Origin: Chitinophagaceae bacterium
GTDB lineage: Bacteria > Bacteroidota > Bacteroidia > Chitinophagales > Chitinophagaceae
Length of the DNA: 5,738 nt
Assembly (NCBI GenBank): GCA_025455665.1
Contig: JALOMC010000176.1
Location: 1 to 5,738 of the forward strand
Direction of reading: 5' to 3'
Shown: positions 1 to 5,437 of the stretch, in pieces
How positions within the stretch are numbered: the stretch's first letter is position 1
How the letters are laid out: every line of letters starts with the position of its first letter
Program-made: the position numbers and the translations under genes
Notes under the pieces: generated by a model
The model's input: only the letters and a program-made list of their open reading frames with translations
Database searches by the model: none
Told to the model about the DNA's origin: nothing

Positions 1-465
1 CCGGCGCTGTGGGGGCGTTTGCAGGCGCTGCGCTATCATTTTGTGTCGCGGTCCGAAATCAAAGTATTGCTCATTGTTGTCAATGTGTTTGCCATCTTAT
101 CGGCGGCTTTGTTTGCATTCAAAGTCATCCGGCCGTTTCCTTTTCTCATCAGCTCGCTGCTTTGGTTTTTGCTGATGCTTACATTTTGGTTTTGGCTGCC
201 CCGCCTTATTTACAGGCGCAGCCAAACATTCAAAGACAGCATTGATTTGAGCCTGCGTGCCGATGATATTTTGCTCGAGACTGACCGTGGCTATACTACC
301 TGGGATTACAAGCGGTTTCAGTACTACATCGAAAGCCCGTTTTTCTTTCACCTGTACATCAACGATAAGTCGTTTTTTCTGATACCCAAAGACGCCTGCA
401 CCGGCGAAGCCGATACAATAGAGGTGCGCAAAAAACTGGATGAAAAAATAGGGAGAAAGCGGTAA
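1..465 (+). CDS. YcxB-like membrane protein, 5' end missing
   Basis: The reading frame is open from the first base of the window to a TAA stop, so the gene begins upstream; 154 residues are visible. A TTG at position 19 is in frame but is probably internal, because the residues before it also read as protein. Two hydrophobic segments (roughly residues 21-42 and 47-66 of the visible part) are separated by a short loop containing KVIRP and followed by a basic stretch (RLIYRRSQ). The remainder is a soluble domain with alternating beta-like residues, including GYTTWDYKRF and FFLIPKDA. This helical hairpin plus C-terminal domain ending in an IPK motif is the pattern of the YcxB-like family, whose molecular role is unknown to me. 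The C-terminal domain should lie in the cytoplasm. The assignment is by family resemblance only. The gene ends 3 bp from the convergent GNAT gene, and no terminator is visible between them. Confidence 0.8.
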   Translation, partial: PALWGRLQALRYHFVSRSEIKVLLIVVNVFAILSAALFAFKVIRPFPFLISSLLWFLLMLTFWFWLPRLIYRRSQTFKDSIDLSLRADDILLETDRGYTTWDYKRFQYYIESPFFFHLYINDKSFFLIPKDACTGEADTIEVRKKLDEKIGRKR

Positions 466-468
466 CTG

Positions 469-900
469 CTACCTGATCAGCTTTTCCATGCTGTGGTGCG
501 GAATGGTCACTTCTATAAAGGGTTCGCCTACTACCTTGTAGCCCATTTTTTGGTAAAAGCCGATAGCGGTATCACGGGCACTCATCGTCACTTTGCGGTA
601 GCCTTTATCGCGGGCCAGGTTTTCGGCAAACTGCATAATGCTGTAGCCAATTCCTTTTTGCTGCTGCCGGTTGTTTACTGCCATCTGGCGCAGTTTTACG
701 GTGTCCTTGTCGAGCGGCGTTAGTATGCAACAACCCAAAATGCGGCCGTCATCAAACGCACCAATGAGAATGTCGGTGGCCTCCGCCGCCAGTTGATCGT
801 CGGTGAAATGAAGGCCTAATGGCTTGCGCAACACTTCGTCGCGAAGCTTTACCATTTGCTGGTATTCAACCGATCCGTGTTCTATCTGCATCAGTGCCAT
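469..900 (-). CDS. GNAT family N-acetyltransferase
   Basis: This encodes a predicted 143-residue single-domain GCN5-related N-acetyltransferase, a cytoplasmic enzyme that would transfer acetyl from acetyl-CoA to an amine. The acetyl-CoA motif A is clear: LRQMAVNNRQQQKGIG (residues about 70-85) fits the Q/R-x-x-G-x-G pyrophosphate loop after a beta-4 strand. The later FYQKMGYKVVGE (about 115-126) is the usual C-terminal GNAT motif. The closing IPHHSMEK resembles the end of ElaA-type GNATs, but the substrate cannot be told from sequence. I chose the ATG at 898-900 because the frame upstream of it (to about 978) does not look like GNAT sequence and overlaps the likely promoter. An ATG at 889-891 is a close alternative. 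The gene is divergent from glyA and convergent with the YcxB-like gene, so it is probably monocistronic. Confidence 0.9.
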   Translation of the reverse strand: MALMQIEHGSVEYQQMVKLRDEVLRKPLGLHFTDDQLAAEATDILIGAFDDGRILGCCILTPLDKDTVKLRQMAVNNRQQQKGIGYSIMQFAENLARDKGYRKVTMSARDTAIGFYQKMGYKVVGEPFIEVTIPHHSMEKLIR

Positions 901-933
901 TGGCTGAAAATTAGGCCGGGTACACCAAATTTT

Positions 934-963
934 CAAATAAATTATGCCTGCAATAGGGTGCAA
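934..963 (-). promoter_or_regulatory. Candidate promoter for the GNAT gene
   Basis: On the minus strand, TTG (961-963) is followed after 19 bp by TTTATTTG (934-941). This matches the Bacteroidota sigma-factor pattern TTG / TAnnTTTG with one mismatch in the -7 box. It lies 33 bp before the proposed ATG. A second overlapping option is AAAATTTG at 926-933, with a TTG at 951-953 and a 17 bp spacer. This is inferred from motif matching only. Confidence 0.4.
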
Positions 964-984
964 CCTATTGAAAAACAAGCCTTG

Positions 985-1005
985 CAGCAGCCGGTTTGGC
1001 TGCTG
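985..1005. promoter_or_regulatory. Perfect 8-bp hairpin / inverted repeat in the divergent GNAT-glyA gap
   Basis: CAGCAGCC (985-992) and GGCTGCTG (998-1005) are exact reverse complements around a 5-base spacer, GGTTT. No T-run follows directly on either strand, so it is not a typical intrinsic terminator. It lies about 70 bp before the glyA start and about 20 bp upstream of the candidate GNAT promoter. It could be an operator for a dimeric regulator or simply a chance inverted repeat. Confidence 0.35.
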
Positions 1006-1048
1006 TCAGCCACGTTGCACAATACTCGGCCCCCTCAGTTCATGCGCC

Positions 1049-1056
1049 TATATTTG
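1049..1056 (+). promoter_or_regulatory. Candidate -7 promoter box for glyA
   Basis: TATATTTG matches the Bacteroidota -7 consensus TAnnTTTG exactly and ends 20 bp before the glyA ATG. No TTG is found at the usual -33 distance, so the match is only half a promoter. If used, the leader would be very short and would carry no clear Shine-Dalgarno sequence. Confidence 0.45.
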
Positions 1057-1076
1057 CGCCAAATTCAGCAATACCT

Positions 1077-2354
1077 ATGTCGGCCGATCCTATTTTTCAG
1101 CTACTCCACAAAGAATTATTGCGCCAGCGAAACGGCATTGAGCTCATCGCCAGCGAAAACTTTACCAGCCTGCCGGTGATGCAGGCCATGGGTAGCGTGG
1201 CTACCAACAAATACGCCGAGGGCTACCCCGGCAAGCGCTACTATGGTGGCTGCGAAGTGGTGGACGAAATAGAAACCCTGGCCATAGAGCGGATCAAGCA
1301 GGTGTTTGGTGCCAGCTGGGCCAACGTACAGCCGCATAGCGGTGCCCAGGCCAATGCTGCTGTGTTTTTGGCTTGCCTGAAGCCGGGCGATAAAATACTG
1401 GGCCTCGATCTGAGCATGGGCGGCCACCTCACACATGGCAGCCCGGCCAACTTTAGTGGCAAAACCTATGAGGCGCATTTTTATGGCGTAAAAAAGGAAA
1501 GCGGCCTCATTGATTACGAAATGCTGGAAGAGAAGGCGCTGAGCGAAAAGCCCAAAATGATCATCGTGGGTGCCAGTGCCTACAGCCGCGATTGGGACTA
1601 TGCACGGGTACGCAAAGTGGCCGACGAAATTGGCGCCCTGGTTTTAGCCGATATCAGTCACCCCGCCGGACTCATTGCCAAAGGTTTTCTCAACGATCCG
1701 TTTGAGCACTGCCATATTGTAACCAGCACTACGCACAAAACTTTGCGTGGACCGCGTGGTGGCGTTATCATGCTGCGTCATGATTTTGACAACCCCATGG
1801 GCATCAAAGATCCGAAAGGTAATATCCGGCCCATGAGTGCCCTGCTCGATCTGGCAGTGTTTCCGGGTACACAGGGCGGGCCGCTGGAGCATGTCATTGC
1901 GGCCAAAGCCATTGCCTTCGGCGAAATTTTGACCGAAGAATTTAAAGCCTACCAAAAGCAGGTGCAGCTAAATGCACAGGCGCTGGCCAAATGCTTTGTA
2001 GCCAAAGACTACCAACTCATCAGCAGCGGTACCGATAACCACCTGATGCTGATAGACCTGCGCAACAAGCATATCACGGGTAAAAAAGCACAGGAAACAC
2101 TCGACCTGGCGCACATTACCCTCAATAAAAACAGCGTGCCGTACGACGATAAAAGCCCGTTTGTAACCAGCGGCATTCGCATAGGTGTACCGGCTGTTAC
2201 CACCCGCGGCATGAAGGAAGCCGACATGCAGTTCATTGCCAACGTGATAGACAATGTGCTGATGAATGCCGACGATGCCAACGTAATAGCAGCTGTAAAA
2301 GCCGAAGTGCAGGAGTTCATGCAGCAGTTTCCGCTGTATCCTGAGTTGGGCTAG
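1077..2354 (+). CDS. glyA: Serine hydroxymethyltransferase (GlyA)
   Basis: This encodes a PLP-dependent cytoplasmic enzyme that converts serine and tetrahydrofolate to glycine and 5,10-methylenetetrahydrofolate, the main source of one-carbon units for purine, thymidylate and methionine synthesis. The 425-residue product is the normal family length. Visible family signatures are ELIASENFTS (22-31), NKYAEGYPGKRYYGG (44-58), NVQPHSGAQAN (83-93), ADISHPAGLIAKG (191-203), TTHKTLRGPRGG (218-229) with the PLP-binding lysine at about K221, FPGTQGGPLEH (262-272), and TSGIRIG (364-370) with the substrate-carboxylate arginine at about R368. The DISHPAG form and the insert near IKDPKGNIRPMS (243-254) are typical of Bacteroidota enzymes. 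I chose the ATG at 1077 because family homology begins at once (PIFQLLHKELLRQRNGIELIASENF), while the open frame upstream to 996 runs through promoter-like sequence. All key residues are present. A terminator follows, so the gene is probably transcribed alone. Confidence 0.98.
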   Translation: MSADPIFQLLHKELLRQRNGIELIASENFTSLPVMQAMGSVATNKYAEGYPGKRYYGGCEVVDEIETLAIERIKQVFGASWANVQPHSGAQANAAVFLACLKPGDKILGLDLSMGGHLTHGSPANFSGKTYEAHFYGVKKESGLIDYEMLEEKALSEKPKMIIVGASAYSRDWDYARVRKVADEIGALVLADISHPAGLIAKGFLNDPFEHCHIVTSTTHKTLRGPRGGVIMLRHDFDNPMGIKDPKGNIRPMSALLDLAVFPGTQGGPLEHVIAAKAIAFGEILTEEFKAYQKQVQLNAQALAKCFVAKDYQLISSGTDNHLMLIDLRNKHITGKKAQETLDLAHITLNKNSVPYDDKSPFVTSGIRIGVPAVTTRGMKEADMQFIANVIDNVLMNADDANVIAAVKAEVQEFMQQFPLYPELG

Positions 2355-2384
2355 GTTTTCAACACTGAGCAACTTTCATTTTAG

Positions 2385-2416
2385 AAGCGCCTCCACTGGT
2401 GGGGCGCTTTTCATTT
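2385..2416 (+). terminator. Intrinsic terminator after glyA
   Basis: AAGCGCC (2385-2391) pairs exactly with GGCGCTT (2403-2409). CCA/TGG pairing continues inside the hairpin past a single bulged T. The stem is followed by TT, then C and ATTTT. It begins 30 bp after the glyA stop codon and separates glyA from the DUF4293 gene. Confidence 0.8.
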
Positions 2417-2450
2417 TGGTGGCCAGGTGGTAGCCTGTTGGTGAAAGTGC

Positions 2451-2470
2451 TATTTTGCAGCCTGCAAAAT
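2451..2470 (+). promoter_or_regulatory. Interrupted palindrome overlapping a -7-like box before the DUF4293 gene
   Basis: ATTTTGCA (2452-2459) and TGCAAAAT (2463-2470) are perfect 8-bp inverted arms around GCC. The left arm overlaps TATTTTGC (2451-2458), a near match to the Bacteroidota -7 box. The right arm ends 11 bp before the proposed ATG. The layout would suit a repressor operator over the transcription start, or a small 5' leader hairpin. No -33 TTG is visible at the normal distance. Confidence 0.4.
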
Positions 2471-2481
2471 CGTCCCAACGT

Positions 2482-2907
2482 ATGATTCAACGTATACAAT
2501 CGATTTGGCTGCTACTGGCAGCAGTGGCTACCGGCCTTTTGTTTAAAATGGCGGTATATGGCGGCGAACTGAATGCAGGAGGCACCAAAGAGCTGCTGGT
2601 GGGGCAAAGCTATTTGCTGTTTATAGTGGTGGCGGTACTCACCCTGTTTCAGTTAGGTGCAATTTTTTTGTACAAAAACCGGAGCAACCAAAAGAAACTG
2701 ATTTTGCTATCTGTATTGCTTCAGTTGGTGCTCATAGGCCTTATTTGGATGGAAGCAGGCGATTTTGTATTGGCCAATAGCTTCAAGAGCAGTGTGTACA
2801 AAGTGGGGGCAGTGCTACCCTTGCTATCGGTAGTGCTGCTGGTGCTGGCATACAGCGGCATCCGCCGCGATGAAAAGCTGATAAAAGCAGCTGATCGACT
2901 GAGATAA
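2482..2907 (+). CDS. DUF4293 family integral membrane protein
   Basis: This encodes a 141-residue inner-membrane protein with four predicted helices: about residues 7-25, 44-64, 72-90 and 108-125. The N-terminus MIQRIQSIWLLLA is the hallmark start of the DUF4293 family, which I know from Bacteroidota genomes and whose function is uncharacterised. The basic and acidic tail IRRDEKLIKAADRLR (127-141) is also family-like and would be cytoplasmic. I chose the ATG at 2482 because the family begins exactly at MIQRIQ; the nine extra in-frame codons upstream cover the palindrome and -7-like box. The protein has no recognisable catalytic motif. The gene is isolated: the glyA terminator precedes it, and the gene after it is convergent, with 18 bp between the two stop codons. 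Confidence 0.9.
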   Translation: MIQRIQSIWLLLAAVATGLLFKMAVYGGELNAGGTKELLVGQSYLLFIVVAVLTLFQLGAIFLYKNRSNQKKLILLSVLLQLVLIGLIWMEAGDFVLANSFKSSVYKVGAVLPLLSVVLLVLAYSGIRRDEKLIKAADRLR

Positions 2908-2925
2908 TTGGCGTTGGCGGTACTA

Positions 2926-4098
2926 TCAGTACACGCCCTTCAAGTGCCCATCTACCAGTTTCAAAAAATTTACTTTCCGGTTTTCAAAGTAGTGTACCTG
3001 GCTTTCCGGGTCTTCTGTCATGGGTTGAAAATTGAAATCATTGAACACCCGATAATTCCGGCTATTGAAGAGTACTGGCAACTGAGCACTATCGGCCAGC
3101 ACAATGGCCCGGGCGTAGCGCAGGGTGGTTTCGTAGCCCCGCAGCACCATATCGCTGGGTTTGCTGTTTTGCAGTTGGCTGTAGTGTTTACTCAGGCGGG
3201 TATACAGGTCCAAATTGCCCGAAGAAGACAAGAAGGCTGTACCAAATACCAGTTCCAGCCCTTTGAACTCGGGCTTGTTCAGGCTTAGTTCATCCCAATT
3301 GGGCATGCCTACCACGGTGCATTTGTAGCGTTTCACGCCCGCTGCCTGCTGTGCCAGCCGGCTGGCAAAGTGCAGGTCCATACTGGCACCAATCAGCACA
3401 TTTTGGCGAGTGCTGTCCAGCAGTGGCATCAGTTGCTGCAGGCTAAATGTATCGGTCAGCAGGCTGGTTTTCCAGCGCACTGGCTTTGTCGATTTGGCCG
3501 CAGCTGTTTCCAGCCAGTTTTTCAAGTACCCTTCTATGGTGCCCTTGCGGGTCAGCAGTATTACATTATCCCGGCTGTGCTGGGCCTGCACGTAGCCATA
3601 CAGGGCCTCGCACTGGGTGCGCATTGTGGGGTTTAGCACGTACAGCAGGTTGTTGTATTTTATGCCGCCATCATTGGGCAGCGTGGCCGATAGCAGAGGA
3701 ATGCGTTTTGCTTTGGCAAATTCGGCCATCTGGCGCAGCTCGTTCACATTGGCTGCTACCCCAATCAGCAGCTTGCTTTGGCGCACCAGCGGATTGCTGA
3801 GGGCCACTTGCATCGAACCCAGTTCGCGGCTGTCTACAATGTTGATGTGCACCGGCAGGCCCTCTTTGCGCAGCGAGTCTACCGCCAGCTGTACACCGTT
3901 GTAAAACTCAAGGTAGGGCAGGGCAAATCGTGGGATATTACTGCCAAAGCGGTACCTATCATACTCAAACAGGCTATCGAGCTGCAGCGGCAGCAGCACA
4001 CTGATGATAGGCTTTGCGGGTGGCGCAGCATTTTCCTGCGCTTGGGCCGGGCTGGCCAGCCAGCAGGCAGCCAGCATTAGCAGAACCATTTGTCGCAT
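2926..4098 (-). CDS. Secreted type-1 periplasmic-binding-fold protein (ABC substrate-binding-like)
   Basis: This is predicted to be a 390-residue exported protein with the two-lobed fold of amino-acid/branched-chain ABC-transporter binding proteins. From the chosen start, a signal peptide covers residues 1-20, with likely cleavage at AQA|QEN. The mature part opens with IISVLLPLQLDS (31-42), then FYNGVQLAVDSLRKEGLPV (65-83), a Rossmann-like KLLIGVAAN (109-117) and IPLLSATLPNDGG (133-145). The second lobe carries NVILLTRKGT (178-187), NVLIGAS (233-239), TVVGMPNWDE (261-270) and PSDMVLRGYETTLRYAR (314-330), where GYETT matches the family. Bacteroidota relatives I recall often carry an N-terminal LysM peptidoglycan-binding domain; this one does not. 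There is no permease or ATPase nearby, so a sensory or envelope role is as possible as transport. Start choice is uncertain: in-frame ATGs at 4131 and 4122 would give a longer leader. An LAAC motif in the leader also leaves a lipoprotein possible. Confidence 0.82.
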   Translation of the reverse strand: MRQMVLLMLAACWLASPAQAQENAAPPAKPIISVLLPLQLDSLFEYDRYRFGSNIPRFALPYLEFYNGVQLAVDSLRKEGLPVHINIVDSRELGSMQVALSNPLVRQSKLLIGVAANVNELRQMAEFAKAKRIPLLSATLPNDGGIKYNNLLYVLNPTMRTQCEALYGYVQAQHSRDNVILLTRKGTIEGYLKNWLETAAAKSTKPVRWKTSLLTDTFSLQQLMPLLDSTRQNVLIGASMDLHFASRLAQQAAGVKRYKCTVVGMPNWDELSLNKPEFKGLELVFGTAFLSSSGNLDLYTRLSKHYSQLQNSKPSDMVLRGYETTLRYARAIVLADSAQLPVLFNSRNYRVFNDFNFQPMTEDPESQVHYFENRKVNFLKLVDGHLKGVY

Positions 4099-4322
4099 AG
4101 GGGTAAAAAGGGTCAAAAGCATGTACCTCATCCATTCATCAAATTGCAGGCCGGAAAATAAAGGAATGATAGCCGTATTGCCTACTCCCAATCTGTAACT
4201 GCCCGGTATTTTACTACCTGTGTATGGGCCAAAGGCCGGCGCTCTGTAATTTTATATGCTGATTATCAGTGTTTTGTCGGTATGCCGGTCATTTTAAATG
4301 CGCATAAACCGGTGCTTTCCCC

Positions 4323-4330
4323 TACTTTTG
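4323..4330 (+). promoter_or_regulatory. Candidate -7 promoter box for rplY
   Basis: TACTTTTG matches the Bacteroidota -7 consensus TAnnTTTG exactly and ends 18 bp before the rplY ATG. The following leader is an A/T-rich run (AAAATTTTTTTC) with no Shine-Dalgarno sequence, as is common for highly expressed genes in this phylum. No clear -33 TTG is found at the usual spacing. Confidence 0.5.
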
Positions 4331-4348
4331 CGCTCCAAAATTTTTTTC

Positions 4349-4942
4349 ATGAAAACAATTACAATCGAAGGACAACTGAGGACCGAACTTGGCAAAAAAG
4401 CCACCCGCCAGCTTCGCTCTCAGGACCTGGTGCCTGGTGTAATTTACGGGGGTGCAACAGAAGTTAGCTTTTCTGCTCCGGCCGCGGCCTTCAAGTCGCT
4501 GGTGTACACCTCCGAATTCCAGCTGGCACAGGTAAACGTGGGTGGACAATCGTACACCTGCGTACTGAAAGAACTGCAGTTTGACAAAGTGAGCGACAAG
4601 CTGATTCACGTAGACCTGCTGCAACTGGTAGACGACAAAAAAGTGGTAGTAGACCTGCCAGTGAAGTTTGTAGGCAATGCTGCTGGTGTAAAGGCCGGTG
4701 GTCGCCTGGTAGTAAAAATGAAGAGCCTGAAGGTGAAGACCCTGCCAAAGTTCCTGCGGGAGCAGGTGGACGTGGACATCACCAACCTGGAGCTGAACGG
4801 CAACATTCGCGTAGAAGATGTGAAGCTGAGCGACATGGAGATCATGAACTCGCCCCGCATTCCCATGGCTTCTATCGTAATGACCCGCCAGCTGAAGCAG
4901 GAAGAAGCTGCTGCTGCCAAAGAAGACAAGAAGAAGAAGTAA
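4349..4942 (+). CDS. rplY: 50S ribosomal protein bL25, long CTC-type
   Basis: This is the ribosomal large-subunit protein that binds 5S rRNA in the central protuberance. The 197-residue length marks the two-domain CTC/TL5 form rather than the short E. coli L25. The N-terminal L25 domain covers about residues 4-93: ITIEGQLRTELGKKATRQLR (4-23), LVPGVIYGG (27-35) and LKELQFDKVSDKLIHVDLLQL (73-93). The C-terminal beta domain covers about 98-182: VDLPVKFVGNAAGVKAGG (101-118), KVKTLPKFLREQVDVDIT (128-145) and MNSPRIPMASIVM (166-178). A low-complexity tail rich in E, A and K follows (184-197). I chose the ATG at 4349 because the family starts at MKTI-IEGQLRTE; the in-frame ATG at 4298 lies upstream of the promoter-like box. 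In many bacteria this gene sits next to prs and pth, but here it stands alone, divergent from the binding-protein gene and closed by a strong terminator. Confidence 0.97.
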   Translation: MKTITIEGQLRTELGKKATRQLRSQDLVPGVIYGGATEVSFSAPAAAFKSLVYTSEFQLAQVNVGGQSYTCVLKELQFDKVSDKLIHVDLLQLVDDKKVVVDLPVKFVGNAAGVKAGGRLVVKMKSLKVKTLPKFLREQVDVDITNLELNGNIRVEDVKLSDMEIMNSPRIPMASIVMTRQLKQEEAAAAKEDKKKK

Positions 4943-4968
4943 TGGCTCCGGCCATTTGGCATCCAATC

Positions 4969-5007
4969 AAAAAAAGTCCCCGCAGCAAGTGCGGGGACTT
5001 TTTTTTT
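4969..5007. terminator. Strong, probably bidirectional intrinsic terminator after rplY
   Basis: A perfect 16-bp stem runs from 4969-4984 to 4990-5005, with loop GCAAG (4985-4989). Its core is GTCCCCGCA / TGCGGGGAC, flanked by 7 A on the left and 9 T on the right. It begins 26 bp after the rplY stop codon. The A/T flanks let it work on either strand, and it should isolate rplY from the small downstream gene. Confidence 0.95.
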
Positions 5008-5070
5008 GATACCCCTGTAATGCCGGAAGCCAACCTGTGACTGATCCGATATCAAAAACATCGGTACGCT

Positions 5071-5337
5071 ATGACAACGAATGAGCACACACCGGTAGCC
5101 AGGCCTTATTTGCTGCGGGTAGCTTACACCTTGTTTACAATAGGTGGCCTTATCCTTAGCCTGCGGGGCTGGCCTCAGCACCTCGGCGATGGCTTAGCCA
5201 TGTTTGGCATTGCCCTCGCTTTCGATCCTTTTGATACCGCACAGCCTTTTGGGCAGCGGCCCCGGTGGCAGCGTGCCTGGCTGCTGGTGCATGTAGCAGG
5301 TGTATTGGTCATGCTCGTGGCCGCTTTTCTCCGGTAG
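5071..5337 (+). CDS. Small hypothetical membrane protein, 88 residues
   Basis: I cannot assign a named family. The product has a short polar N-terminus (1-11), a hydrophobic segment at about 13-31 (YLLRVAYTLFTIGGLILSL), a second weaker one at about 38-51, a proline- and arginine-rich loop (FDPFDTAQPFGQRPRWQR, 51-68), and a C-terminal helix at about 69-86 (AWLLVHVAGVLVMLVAAF). It is therefore probably an inner-membrane protein with two or three helices. The gene has an ATG start, base composition like its neighbours, and clean terminators on both sides. It resembles small uncharacterised membrane proteins I associate with Chitinophagaceae, but that is only an impression. The strong terminator upstream means it needs its own promoter. 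None is obvious in the 63 bp before the start, which contain only a weak CCGAT/ATCGG inverted repeat (5046-5064). Confidence 0.75.
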   Translation: MTTNEHTPVARPYLLRVAYTLFTIGGLILSLRGWPQHLGDGLAMFGIALAFDPFDTAQPFGQRPRWQRAWLLVHVAGVLVMLVAAFLR

Positions 5338-5371
5338 GCTTCCTCCATTTTTTTCCGAATACTACGCCCCC

Positions 5372-5415
5372 AAAAAATACAAACGGGCATCGCCAGCAGG
5401 AAACGCCCGTTTGTA
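5372..5415 (-). terminator. Hairpin terminator for the GH3-like gene
   Basis: TACAAACGGGC (5378-5388) and GCCCGTTTGTA (5405-5415) form a perfect 11-bp stem around a 16-base loop. Read on the minus strand, the stem is followed by TTTTTT (5372-5377), as expected for a terminator 22 bp after the stop of the GH3-like gene. It may also stop transcripts from the small membrane-protein gene, whose stop codon lies 40 bp before the stem, although the plus-strand side lacks a T-run. Confidence 0.75.
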
Positions 5416-5437
5416 ACCGCCCGATGGCCACCAAAGC

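Noticed and set aside
473..480. CTGATCAG palindrome at the end of the GNAT gene as a possible terminator
   Set aside because: The stem is only four base pairs with no loop, and it lies within the coding end; not a credible terminator.
901..978. Upstream extension of the GNAT gene to about 978 on the minus strand
   Set aside because: The extra residues do not look like GNAT sequence, and the stretch contains the candidate promoter; the ATG ending at 900 fits better.
996..1076. Upstream in-frame extension of glyA from a TTG at 996
   Set aside because: Family homology begins at the ATG at 1077, and the extension crosses a hairpin and a -7-like box, so it is more likely untranslated.
2908..3288. 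Plus-strand open frame beginning right after the DUF4293 stop
   Set aside because: It is antisense to the conserved C-terminal lobe of the binding protein and has no recognisable domain.
4908..4939. GCT/GAA/AAG-rich repeat at the end of rplY as a microsatellite
   Set aside because: It encodes the usual low-complexity A/E/K tail of long bL25 proteins and mixes synonymous codons, so no true tandem repeat is present.
4322..4966. Long open frame on the minus strand across rplY
   Set aside because: It lies opposite a clear ribosomal protein gene and has low-complexity, non-family sequence; it is a shadow of the coding strand's codon bias.
5046..5064. CCGAT/ATCGG inverted repeat before the 88-residue gene as an operator
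   Set aside because: Five-base arms with a nine-base spacer are expected by chance, and no promoter is recognisable beside it.
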